Source of the DNA: Planctomycetota bacterium
Lineage (GTDB): Bacteria > Planctomycetota > Phycisphaerae > UBA1845
Direction: 5' to 3'
DNA length: 7,680 nucleotides
Assembly (NCBI GenBank): GCA_022561255.1
Contig: JADFRO010000135.1
Span: forward strand, 1 to 7,680
Part shown: positions 1 through 6,494 of the stretch, in pieces
How the letters are laid out: every line of letters starts with the position of its first letter
How positions within the stretch are numbered: position 1 is the first letter of the stretch
Translations under genes and position numbers: made by a program
Notes under the pieces: generated by a model
Database searches by the model: none
The model's input: only the letters and a program-made list of their open reading frames with translations
Told to the model about the DNA's origin: nothing

Positions 1-2229
1 GCGACCTGTGATGATCCTGAGATCACCGTCAACGTGCGTGAGCGCTTGGCGGGCCAAGCCTATACGATCGAGGTCAAGCTTCCAGTCGGGTACACACCTC
101 CTGCAGACGGACGAACGATCACGCTGAAGACCGACGACAAGGAAATGCCCGAGATCACGATTCCGATTCGAGCCACGCTGGCGCCTCGCAGAGTGAAGGC
201 CCCCACCAAGCCGGCTGCTCGCCCGGTTGAAAAGCTCGTGGGCAAGAAGGCGCCCAGCTTCGAGCTGGTGACGCTCGACGGTAAGCCGCTCAACAACAAG
301 ACCATTGAGGGTACGGTGACGGTGCTCAACTTCTTCGCGCCCAACTGTGGCTTCTGCAAGAAGCAGATCCCACGGCTCGAAACGGTCCGCAAGAAGTATC
401 TGAAGTCCAACGTTCGGTTCGTGAACGTCAGTCAAAAGATGGGACGTAAGGAATACACCAAGGACGAGGTGGTCGACCTCGTCAAGAAGCTCGGGTTCCG
501 CGGCGAGCTCGCCTTGAACCACGACAACTCCGTGGGGCGCAAGTTCCAGGCGACCGGATTTCCCACTATGGTCGTCATCGACAAGAAGGGGCGGGTCGCG
601 GCGACGCACGTCGGAAACATCTCCGGTCTCGAAGCGACGCTAGCTACGGAACTCGACGCGCTTCTGGCGGGTCGGCCCATTCCCAAGGATGGAGCGAAGC
701 TCGCAGCGAAGAAACCGGTCGACACCAAGAAGATTACGGCTAAGAAACTCCCCAGCAAGCGCGTTAAGGCGGCGGACCTGGTCGGAAAACCCGCGCCCAA
801 GTTCGCTACCAAAACCATCGACGGTAAGGAATTGTCCAATGCTACCTTGGCGGATGCTCCCGCTACGGTACTGAACTTCTTCGCGGTCAACTGCGGTTAC
901 TGTGGCAAGCAGATTCCACGGCTCGAAAAGGTGCGCAAGGATTTCGCCGGCAAGGGCGTCCGCTTTGTCAACGTAGCGGAAACGATGCGTAAGGAGTACG
1001 ACCTGGCAGGGATCCAGGACAAGATGAAGAAACTCGGGTGGGGTGGCGAGCTCGTCCGTGATTCCAAGAACGAGATCGGTCCGCCGTTTGGTGCCACAGG
1101 TTACCCAACGATGATCGTTCTGGGAAAAAGCGGTAACGTTGAGGCGGTCAACGTCGGCAACGTGGCTGATCTTGAAGTACGTGTTAAGGCGCAACTCGAT
1201 GCTCTCATCGCTGGTACCCCGATTCCAACGGCTTATCGCAAGCCGCCAGTTCGTGCCAAGCGTAAGAGCCCCAGCGATTTGGTGGGCCGGCCGGCGCCTA
1301 AGTTCGAAACCGAGACGGTCGCCGGTAAGACCATCTCAAACGCCGAGTTCTCCAAGTTCTCCGCTACGGTGCTGAACTTCTTCGCGGTTAACTGTGGCTA
1401 CTGCGGCAAGCAGATTCCGCGGTTGGAAACGGTCCGCAAGGAATACGAGAGTAAAGGCGTCCGCTTCATCAACGTAGCCGAGACGATGCGCAAGGAGTAC
1501 GACCTGGCAGGGGTCCAGGACAAGATGAAGAAACTCGGGTGGGGCGGCGAGCTTGCACGCGATCCCAAGAACGTCATCGGTCCCAAGTTCAATGCTACCG
1601 GATACCCGACGATGGTGGTGATCGGTAAGAAGGGGAAGATTCAGGCGGTCAACGTCGGCAACGTCGCCGACCTGGAGTCGCGTCTGAAGGGCCAGTTGGA
1701 CGGGTTGATCGCCGGTCGTGATCTTGCTAAGACCAAGCCCGCTGCCCTAGCGAAAAAGCGTCAACGCCCGGCGATGGCGATGGTCGGCAAGAAGGTTCCG
1801 ACCTTCGCACTCAGGACGTTCGGCGGCACCATGATCAACACCTCCGACTCCGGCACGGCGCCGGTGACCGTGCTGAACTTTGTAGCGCCCAACTGCGGCT
1901 TCTGCAAACGCCAGGTTCCCAACGTCGAGAAGGTTCGTGCAGTCTACGAGTCCAAGGGCGTTCGCTTTTTGAATGTTGCGGAAAAAATGGGCTCGAAGGA
2001 GTACACCAACGACCAGATTGCAGAAATCTTCGCAAAGGCGGGATCGAAGCTCGACCTCGCCAAGGATGTCGACAACGTCGTCGGTAAGATGTTTAGCGTC
2101 ACCAGCTTTCCGACCATGGTTGTCATCAGTAAGTCCGGCACGATCGAACATGTAAACATCGGTGCCAAGCGGGACATCGAGAACATTCTTAAGGGTCAGT
2201 TGGACAAGCTGCTCAAAGAGAGCAACTGA
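1..2229 (+). CDS. DUF1573-like domain plus four tandem thioredoxin-like (TlpA/redoxin) domains, 5' end missing
   Basis: The frame is open to the left edge, so the gene is truncated at its 5' end; the GTG at 34 is internal. Residues below are counted from that GTG. Residues 1-48 resemble the end of a DUF1573 domain (LKTDDKEMPEITIPI, β-strand rich). Four thioredoxin-fold domains follow at about 66-213, 248-394, 415-561 and 582-731. Their motifs are C105-GF-C108, C287-GY-C290, C454-GY-C457 and C621-GF-C624, and their cis-prolines are P177, P358, P525 and P693. Lys/Ala/Pro-rich linkers separate the domains. All four have Asn where thioredoxins usually have Trp before the first Cys. The outer domains share CGFC and an MGxKEYT segment; the inner two share CGYC and TMRKEYD, giving an A-B-B-A pattern. 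From family knowledge, TlpA-like proteins are extracytoplasmic disulfide oxidoreductases. Export cannot be checked because the N-terminus is missing. Which substrates it acts on, and whether it reduces or oxidises them, is unknown. It stops at TGA and is followed by a terminator. Confidence 0.9.
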   Translation, partial: ATCDDPEITVNVRERLAGQAYTIEVKLPVGYTPPADGRTITLKTDDKEMPEITIPIRATLAPRRVKAPTKPAARPVEKLVGKKAPSFELVTLDGKPLNNKTIEGTVTVLNFFAPNCGFCKKQIPRLETVRKKYLKSNVRFVNVSQKMGRKEYTKDEVVDLVKKLGFRGELALNHDNSVGRKFQATGFPTMVVIDKKGRVAATHVGNISGLEATLATELDALLAGRPIPKDGAKLAAKKPVDTKKITAKKLPSKRVKAADLVGKPAPKFATKTIDGKELSNATLADAPATVLNFFAVNCGYCGKQIPRLEKVRKDFAGKGVRFVNVAETMRKEYDLAGIQDKMKKLGWGGELVRDSKNEIGPPFGATGYPTMIVLGKSGNVEAVNVGNVADLEVRVKAQLDALIAGTPIPTAYRKPPVRAKRKSPSDLVGRPAPKFETETVAGKTISNAEFSKFSATVLNFFAVNCGYCGKQIPRLETVRKEYESKGVRFINVAETMRKEYDLAGVQDKMKKLGWGGELARDPKNVIGPKFNATGYPTMVVIGKKGKIQAVNVGNVADLESRLKGQLDGLIAGRDLAKTKPAALAKKRQRPAMAMVGKKVPTFALRTFGGTMINTSDSGTAPVTVLNFVAPNCGFCKRQVPNVEKVRAVYESKGVRFLNVAEKMGSKEYTNDQIAEIFAKAGSKLDLAKDVDNVVGKMFSVTSFPTMVVISKSGTIEHVNIGAKRDIENILKGQLDKLLKESN
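775..1215 (+). repeat. Internal duplicated thioredoxin module, copy 1 (second domain)
   Basis: This codes for residues 248-394 of the tetra-thioredoxin protein and aligns without gaps to 1276-1716, exactly 501 bases (167 codons) downstream. By hand count 112 of 147 residues are identical. The best DNA match is 1000-1043 against 1501-1544, with one mismatch, and includes an exact 31-base run at 1013-1043. Differences cluster between the N-terminal strand and the CxxC region. Confidence 0.9.
1276..1716 (+). repeat. Internal duplicated thioredoxin module, copy 2 (third domain)
   Basis: This is the partner of the module at 775-1215, with the same reading frame and no indels between them. Conserved blocks include the stretch around CGYC, the TMRKEYDLAG segment, the GWGGEL segment and the AVNVGNVADLE segment. 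The first and fourth domains are clearly more diverged, so this pair reflects the most recent duplication in the array or later gene conversion. Confidence 0.9.
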
Positions 2230-2242
2230 TCGAGCTGTTCAC

Positions 2243-2279
2243 GGCCGGGCGGACGATCGCTGAGATCATTCGCTCGGCC
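2243..2279 (+). other. Hairpin just after the tetra-thioredoxin stop
   Basis: Bases 2243-2251 pair with 2271-2279 (nine pairs, one of them G-U), and short GATC/GATC pairing is possible inside. No T-run follows, so it is not itself an intrinsic terminator. It may protect the mRNA 3' end or be chance in GC-rich DNA. Confidence 0.3.
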
Positions 2280-2298
2280 TGCTCACACTGACTACCAG

Positions 2299-2363
2299 CG
2301 CCCCGCGCGTTGAAGGAAACGTTGGCTACGGCTTCGTTCCCTGAAACGCCGGGGCGTTTTTTT
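2299..2363 (+). terminator. Rho-independent terminator of the tetra-thioredoxin gene
   Basis: CGCCCCG (2299-2305) pairs with CGGGGCG (2350-2356). The stem continues through GCGTT/AACGC with one bulged base, and then through AGGAAACG/CGTTCCCT with one mismatch. Seven T residues follow at 2357-2363. It sits 70 bases past the TGA. The T-run is only on the + strand side, so it serves the + strand gene and not the convergent ftsH. Confidence 0.85.
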
Positions 2364-2421
2364 GCGCCGATCTGGTATGGATCCTGTCGCGTTCGAGCAT
2401 TTCCCGTTTTCGGATGCTGGT

Positions 2422-2542
2422 GCGTTTCTAGAAAGGTTGTACCACATTCCCGCTGGTCCGCTCCCTCACGGTCGCGGCTCGGAACGCTGGAACCGTCCGC
2501 AACACGGTGCAGTAGAAACTCATAGAACCTTTTTGGAAACGC
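2422..2542. repeat. 121-base element with 17-base terminal inverted repeats (MITE- or REP-like)
   Basis: The left end GCGTTTCTAGAAAGGTT (2422-2438) is the inverse of the right end AACCTTTTTGGAAACGC (2526-2542) at 15 of 17 positions. Both exceptions become G-U pairs in + strand RNA. It encloses the 27-base repeat at 2456-2482. I found no convincing target-site duplication at its edges and no coding potential. It occupies the intergenic gap between the convergent tetra-thioredoxin and ftsH genes; the rest of that gap (2364-2421 and 2543-2587) shows nothing recognisable. Confidence 0.6.
2456..2482 (+). repeat. 27-base dispersed repeat, copy A
   Basis: Starting GTCCGCTCCCTCACGG, all 27 bases match the reverse complement of 7563-7589 exactly, and the match ends sharply on both sides. 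The copies lie 5.1 kb apart in inverted orientation and both are intergenic. I recall this word as a frequent intergenic repeat in planctomycete genomes, where it generates spurious small ORFs. That is memory, not a search. Confidence 0.85.
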
Positions 2543-2587
2543 TAGGCTCTACTTGGCCCCGCGCGTCGAATGACGTGTGACGAAACA

Positions 2588-4630
2588 CTAGCTCGGTTGC
2601 GGGAGTGTGCCGGGGTCGATGTCGGTCTCCGGCGGCGGTTCCGTCTTGACCGGTCGGGCCATCTCGACGCCGTCACCGGAAGTGGCGTCGTCGAGCAGAT
2701 CAGAGACGCCCGTACGTTGAAGCGTTTCTCCACGGATCAACGCGTTGACCTCTTCGCCGCTGATCGTCTCGAACTTCAGGAGTGCTTCGGCGACGGTTTC
2801 AACCTTCTTGCGGTTGTTGGTGATCGTAGTGACCGCCTCCTCGTAGGCGTTATCAAGAATCTTCTTGATCTCAATGTCGAGGTTCTCAGCGGTCTTGTCG
2901 GAGTACTCCCGGCCACCAAAGTCCACCATGGGGCCGTTTGTCTCGTCCTCGCCATAGTAGACGAAGCCGATGTTCTCCCCCATGCCCCAATCGCGCACCA
3001 TGTGGCGTGCGATTTCGGTTGCTTGTTTAATGTCGGAAGCGGCGCCGCTGCTGATTTCGTCGAAGAAGATTTTTTCGGCGATTCGCCCACCGAAGGTCAC
3101 GCGCATCGTCGCGAGTAGGTACCCCTTGGTGTAGACCATCCGGTCACGCTCGGGCAGCGAGAACGTTGCGCCGGCGGAGGGGCCTCGCGGGATGATGCTT
3201 ACCTTGTGAACCGGGTCCGCGTCCGGTTCCAGCGCCTGAAGGACGGCGTGCCCGGCCTCGTGATAGGCCGTGATCTTGCGATCCTGCTCGTCGACGGAGG
3301 ATTTTTTCTTCGCACGCCCCCATCGGATTTTATCGCGTGCCTCTTCGAGGTCGTCCTGCTCGACGAATTCCTTGTTGAGCATCGTGGCGATGAGGGCAGC
3401 TTCGTTGACCAGGGCGGCGAGCTCCGCACCGCTGAACATCGGCGTACCGCGCGCACAGCGGCGGATGTCGGCGGTGGGTCCGAGTTTGATCTTTCGCAGG
3501 TGAACCTTGAGAATTTCGTAACGCCCCTGGAGATCGGGCAGCGAGACAAATACCTGGCGGTCGAACCGACCCGGACGAACCAAGGCCGGGTCCAATACGT
3601 CCGCACGGTTTGTCGCCGCGATGACGATTACCTGTGCGCTGGTTTCGAACCCGTCCATCTCGACAAGGATGGCGTTGAGTGTTTGTTCGCGCTCGTCATG
3701 TCCACCGCCGCCGAAACTCGCTCCGCGTCGCCGGCCTACGGCGTCAATTTCGTCAAGGAAAATAATGCACGGTGAGTTTTCTTTCGCTTGCTTGAACAAG
3801 TCACGCACGCGTGACGCGCCGACGCCGACGAACATCTCCACGAAGTCCGAGCCGCTGATGGAAAAGAAGGGTACATCGGCCTCGCCCGCGATCGCCTTGG
3901 CGAGCAGGGTCTTGCCGCATCCGGGCGTTCCCACGAGCAAGATGCCGCGCGGAATGCGACCACCGAGACGCTGGAACTTCTTGGGGGCCCTGAGGAACTC
4001 GATGATTTCTTCGACTTCTTCCTTGGCGTCTTCGATTCCCGCAACGTCCGCGAATGTTATGTTGGTGTGCTCCTTCGGTGTCAGGCGGTGCTTGGAGCGG
4101 CCGAAGTTGCCCAGCATCCCGCCTGGTCCGTTCGCGTTTCGCAACTGCCTAAACAGGAAGAACCAGATGAATCCGAAGATCAGGATCCACGGCAGCATGT
4201 TGATGAGCAAGAGGACGAACTGGTTCTGCCGTTCATACTTGACGTCTCCACCGCTCTTTCGTACGGCGAGGACGAGTTCGTCGATGAAGTCCTTGTCCAT
4301 CGCCTCGCGCGGGTAGGCCACGCGGAAGCTCAGCGTATCCCCGGCTGCGTCACCGTCCGACAGGCCCGTTTTGGTTCCCTCGATCGAACCGTCTTCCTTG
4401 ATGCGAATCGATTGGATGCTCTCGTTCCTGATGAGCGTATCGAACTCGCTGATGGAGATGTCCTTGGGCTGCATCATGGTGCTGTTGAGCAGCGCGACCA
4501 GGAGCATGGCCAAGCCGAGCAGCACCAGCCAGCTAACGACATTTCGCGACATCTTCACGTTCGGGCCATCCGGGCGTTTGGGGCCCTGCGGTGGCGGGGA
4601 TTGGGGTGGTGTGTCGTTACCGTCGGTCAT
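2588..4630 (-). CDS. ftsH: ATP-dependent zinc metalloprotease FtsH
   Basis: This is a complete 680-residue membrane-anchored AAA+ protease that degrades misfolded and regulatory membrane proteins as a hexamer. A Pro-rich N-terminus (1-26) precedes transmembrane segment 1 (about 31-49), an extracytoplasmic domain (50-137) and transmembrane segment 2 (about 138-160). The AAA module has Walker A GTPGCGKT (234-241), pore loop MFVG (266-269), Walker B IIFLDEID (289-296) and arginine fingers R355 and R358 in the second region of homology. The M41 protease has HEAGH (457-461), with D533 as the likely third zinc ligand. The C-terminus is an acidic, Pro-rich tail. Walker A departs from the usual GPPGTGKT but keeps the catalytic Gly, Lys and Thr. 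No clear Shine-Dalgarno precedes the ATG; M27 is an alternative start just before the first membrane segment. It follows lptE by 48 bases. That gap contains a TATGAT box (4668-4673) without a good -35, so a secondary promoter is only possible. Confidence 0.97.
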   Translation of the reverse strand: MTDGNDTPPQSPPPQGPKRPDGPNVKMSRNVVSWLVLLGLAMLLVALLNSTMMQPKDISISEFDTLIRNESIQSIRIKEDGSIEGTKTGLSDGDAAGDTLSFRVAYPREAMDKDFIDELVLAVRKSGGDVKYERQNQFVLLLINMLPWILIFGFIWFFLFRQLRNANGPGGMLGNFGRSKHRLTPKEHTNITFADVAGIEDAKEEVEEIIEFLRAPKKFQRLGGRIPRGILLVGTPGCGKTLLAKAIAGEADVPFFSISGSDFVEMFVGVGASRVRDLFKQAKENSPCIIFLDEIDAVGRRRGASFGGGGHDEREQTLNAILVEMDGFETSAQVIVIAATNRADVLDPALVRPGRFDRQVFVSLPDLQGRYEILKVHLRKIKLGPTADIRRCARGTPMFSGAELAALVNEAALIATMLNKEFVEQDDLEEARDKIRWGRAKKKSSVDEQDRKITAYHEAGHAVLQALEPDADPVHKVSIIPRGPSAGATFSLPERDRMVYTKGYLLATMRVTFGGRIAEKIFFDEISSGAASDIKQATEIARHMVRDWGMGENIGFVYYGEDETNGPMVDFGGREYSDKTAENLDIEIKKILDNAYEEAVTTITNNRKKVETVAEALLKFETISGEEVNALIRGETLQRTGVSDLLDDATSGDGVEMARPVKTEPPPETDIDPGTLPQPS

Positions 4631-4678
4631 TTGGAAACTCGCTTTGCCGGGAACCGTTCCACAAGGATCATAGCCTCA

Positions 4679-5185
4679 CTACCAGGACGATTCCATCGAT
4701 TCGACGATCAGCTCTGCCAAGCCGTCCATCGCCCGCGTCATGCCCTGCGTAAAGGTTTCCCCCACGGGGGGGATGTAGCTGGTCTGAAAGATGAATCGGG
4801 GCCTCTCCACAAGAATCTCCCCCGTACGCAAATCCTTGAGCGCAAATCGAACGACGACACTCGATCCAATCTCGCGTGGCAGGTCGGTATCGAAGTCGTC
4901 GCCGAGCGTACGGTTTTTGACCGTTAGGATTTCCCCAGTCAAGACGGCGTCCGCGGTGGTCCGCTCCGCCACCCGGTAGGGCGTGTCCATCTCCAACCGT
5001 TTGATTATGGCTTCGGTTAGTCGAAACTCCAACTCGCGTCGAAACTCTTTGGATTGAAACATTTCGACGTGAATGGTCTGAATATCGGTCCGAAACGGCC
5101 GTTTCGTGGAGTAGCTGCAGCCCATCTGCAGGGTGGAGCCGGCCACCGCCAGCAGCACGGGCGCAACGGCATTCGACAAACGCAT
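4679..5185 (-). CDS. lptE: LptE-family LPS-assembly lipoprotein
   Basis: This is a 168-residue protein with a hydrophobic N-terminal signal ending at C23. The lipobox is imperfect (LQMGC, with Leu at -4 rather than -3), but the following GCSYS resembles the GCGYS start of mature LptE proteins. The mature part has the pattern TDIQTIHVEMF, then an FRRELEFRLTEAIIKRLE helix, then DAVLTGEI, as in planctomycete LptE-family proteins. In E. coli LptE plugs the LptD barrel that inserts LPS in the outer membrane; here that role is inferred from the family. The length fits the family. An AAGGAG ribosome binding site seven bases before the ATG fixes the start. It lies second in the minus-strand operon, between the BamD-like gene and ftsH. 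A generic outer-membrane lipoprotein with no LPS role remains possible. Confidence 0.8.
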   Translation of the reverse strand: MRLSNAVAPVLLAVAGSTLQMGCSYSTKRPFRTDIQTIHVEMFQSKEFRRELEFRLTEAIIKRLEMDTPYRVAERTTADAVLTGEILTVKNRTLGDDFDTDLPREIGSSVVVRFALKDLRTGEILVERPRFIFQTSYIPPVGETFTQGMTRAMDGLAELIVESMESSW

Positions 5186-5192
5186 GGTCGCA

Positions 5193-5198
5193 CTCCTT
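5193..5198 (-). promoter_or_regulatory. Ribosome binding site of lptE overlapping the upstream stop codon
   Basis: The minus strand reads TAAGGAG, with the TAA stop (5197-5199) of the BamD-like gene running into AAGGAG (5193-5198), seven bases before the lptE ATG at 5185. This arrangement typically gives translational coupling and supports one mRNA for both genes. Confidence 0.8.
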
Positions 5199-6198
5199 AC
5201 GGCGTAGGGGGCTGGGCGACGGCGGGTTCGATCACACCGAGCAGTTCGAGACGCGCAGTCGCCTTCGCCGCGGCAACGGTGTCCGACCAGTTGTCGCGCA
5301 CACTTCGATAATAAAAGATCGCCGCACCGGGGTGGTCGGAGCGTTCATAATACGCGGCGATTCCGTAGTCTTTTTCCGCCTGAAGTTCGACCATGCTTTG
5401 GAGGATGAGATCCACACCGTCGCGCCGGGCGGACGCCGGATAGCGGACGCGGTAGTCGTTGTACCGTTCCTCGGCCTCGATCAGGGCGGCCTCGTCGTAC
5501 TCCACGCCGCCGAAGCTGGCGAGCGCTGCCTGGGCCGTGCGATTCATCGCGAATTCGTGGTAGCGACTCTGAGGATAGTCGCGAAGAATCTGAGCGTATT
5601 CGATCTCCGCCAAGGCATGCTCGCCCACCAAGAAAAGGTGGTCGCCTTTGACTTTGTGCGCAAGCTCCGCCAAGCGGCTGTCGGGATGATCGGTTGCGAT
5701 CTCGTCGAGAATCTCGTAGGCCAACTCCACCGCGGAGACGCGGAAGAGCATGAAGCCTTTGCGTTTGGCACCCTTCAAGAAGTTTTCCGCGATCTCGAAC
5801 TCCAGCCGAAGCGCCTCTGCGGTTAGTCGCATTCCAGAGAACTGGGCGAGAAACGCCTGGAGCACCTCGTGAGCCTTTTCGTACTTCCTTTGAGCGATCA
5901 GCGCCTCCGCCTTGAGAATGAGGCTCTGCGGGACAAGGGCGTCGCCATACTTGCGCGTGAACTTTTTGAGGGCCGACAGTGCTTTGGCGTACTTCGCTTG
6001 TTTGATCTGCGTGCGGATGTCGTGCAGGTCGCCTTCTGCGGTACCTACCGGCGGTGGCGGCTTCTCAACCCACTTCTCTTGTTGGGCGTCGTACGTCAAT
6101 GTACGAAGGCGCGATTCCTGGGCCGAGGCGGCTGCGGTCAGGAGCATGCACGTTACCGCGACCATGAAACGGGCTTTCGTACGACTTAACTGAATCAC
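5197..6198 (-). CDS. Exported TPR protein resembling outer-membrane assembly factor BamD
   Basis: From the chosen GTG the protein has 333 residues. It begins with a basic region and hydrophobic stretch (SRTKARFMVAVTCMLLTAAASA) and a signal peptidase I site after ASA (residue 26). TPR-like helix pairs follow at about 65-120, 154-212 and 240-265. The last block (about 274-304) contains YGIAAYYERSDHPGAAIFYY, matching the typical BamD/YfiO pattern. E. coli BamD is a lipoprotein of the BAM complex; this protein has no lipobox Cys at the cleavage site, so a periplasmic TPR protein or a non-lipidated BamD relative are both possible. The GTG at 6198 was preferred because GGAG lies nine bases upstream and gives a normal signal peptide. 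The ATG at 6231 is the alternative. The open frame reaches 6369, but that start would place 57 uncharacteristic residues before the signal peptide and lies upstream of the likely promoter. Confidence 0.75.
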   Translation of the reverse strand: MIQLSRTKARFMVAVTCMLLTAAASAQESRLRTLTYDAQQEKWVEKPPPPVGTAEGDLHDIRTQIKQAKYAKALSALKKFTRKYGDALVPQSLILKAEALIAQRKYEKAHEVLQAFLAQFSGMRLTAEALRLEFEIAENFLKGAKRKGFMLFRVSAVELAYEILDEIATDHPDSRLAELAHKVKGDHLFLVGEHALAEIEYAQILRDYPQSRYHEFAMNRTAQAALASFGGVEYDEAALIEAEERYNDYRVRYPASARRDGVDLILQSMVELQAEKDYGIAAYYERSDHPGAAIFYYRSVRDNWSDTVAAAKATARLELLGVIEPAVAQPPTP

Positions 6199-6230
6199 GA
6201 TCGCCGACTCCGACTCACTGACCCCGTGCA

Positions 6231-6252
6231 TCGCCACGCGCGTGCGTGGTGA
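6231..6252. other. Inverted repeat in the leader of the minus-strand operon
   Basis: CCACGC (6234-6239) and GCGTGG (6244-6249) are perfect inverted halves around a four-base loop. Two further pairs form outside beyond one weak position. It lies between the candidate promoter and the GTG start and touches the alternative ATG at 6229-6231. It could be a leader hairpin or an operator; no function can be assigned. Confidence 0.35.
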
Positions 6253-6270
6253 CCGCCCCAACGGAGGGTC

Positions 6271-6300
6271 ATTGTACGCGGCAACGACCACCCCACGCAA
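6271..6300 (-). promoter_or_regulatory. Candidate σ70-type promoter for the BamD-like/lptE/ftsH operon
   Basis: Read on the minus strand, TTGCGT (6295-6300) and TACAAT (6271-6276) are separated by 18 bases. The -10 matches five of six consensus positions and the -35 three of six. It would give a leader of roughly 65 bases before the GTG at 6198. Planctomycete promoter consensus is poorly defined, so this is a suggestion. Confidence 0.4.
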
Positions 6301-6404
6301 ACCGGTATCGTGGAGTTCGCGTTTCGTGGCGAATCGGGGCGATCGTCGAGGCAGGTCGCCGGCAGGCACGGGCGATCGTAGCGGGCGCTGGCCCTTGTGG
6401 TGGA

Positions 6405-6433
6405 TTGTCGCCCTCGGCGCCCGCCGTTACAGT
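6405..6433 (+). promoter_or_regulatory. Candidate promoter for the alcohol dehydrogenase
   Basis: TTGTCG (6405-6410) and TACAGT (6428-6433) lie 17 bases apart, each matching four of six σ70 consensus positions. The predicted leader is about 55 bases. The rest of the 296-base divergent region (6199-6494) holds two copies of GGGCGATCGT at 6337-6346 and 6370-6379, and otherwise nothing recognisable. Confidence 0.3.
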
Positions 6434-6485
6434 GCTCCGCTCCGGTCGCCGCGCGATGCGTGTGGCCGGCTGCCGAGCTTGTAGG

Positions 6486-6490
6486 GGAGG
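6486..6490 (+). promoter_or_regulatory. Ribosome binding site deciding the GTG start of the dehydrogenase
   Basis: GGAGG, part of AGGGGAGG (6483-6490), lies four bases before the GTG at 6495. The spacing is on the short side but the match is strong. It favours this GTG over the ATG at 6246, which would add 83 residues unlike any dehydrogenase. Confidence 0.7.
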
Positions 6491-6494
6491 TATC

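Noticed and set aside
234..241. Walker A variant in FtsH (residues 234-241, GTPGCGKT) as a sign of inactivity
   Set aside because: The essential Gly, Lys and Thr are present and every other catalytic motif is intact, so this is a tolerated variant. The coordinates given here are protein residues.
2422..2542. Terminator for ftsH on the minus strand
   Set aside because: The inverted repeat is not followed by a T-run on the minus strand, and its two G-U pairs become A-C mismatches in that RNA.
2362..2580. 72-codon + strand ORF between the convergent genes
   Set aside because: It starts inside the terminator tail and runs straight through the 27-base repeat and inverted-repeat element, so its peptide is a translation of repeat DNA.
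2570..3775. Two + strand frames (182 and 189 codons) opposite ftsH
   Set aside because: Both are mirror frames of conserved FtsH codons; the apparent protein-like texture comes from the opposite strand.
4067..4927. 286-codon + strand frame across the ftsH/lptE junction
   Set aside because: It is antisense to two well-supported genes, with no motif and no ribosome binding site seen.
6199..6369. Longer N-terminus for the BamD-like protein, starting at 6369
   Set aside because: It would put 57 residues before the signal peptide and begin upstream of the best promoter candidate.
6246..6494. ATG at 6246 as the dehydrogenase start
   Set aside because: The added 83 residues are Arg/Ala/Gly-rich and unlike the family, whereas the GTG at 6495 begins with the conserved first strand and has GGAGG before it.
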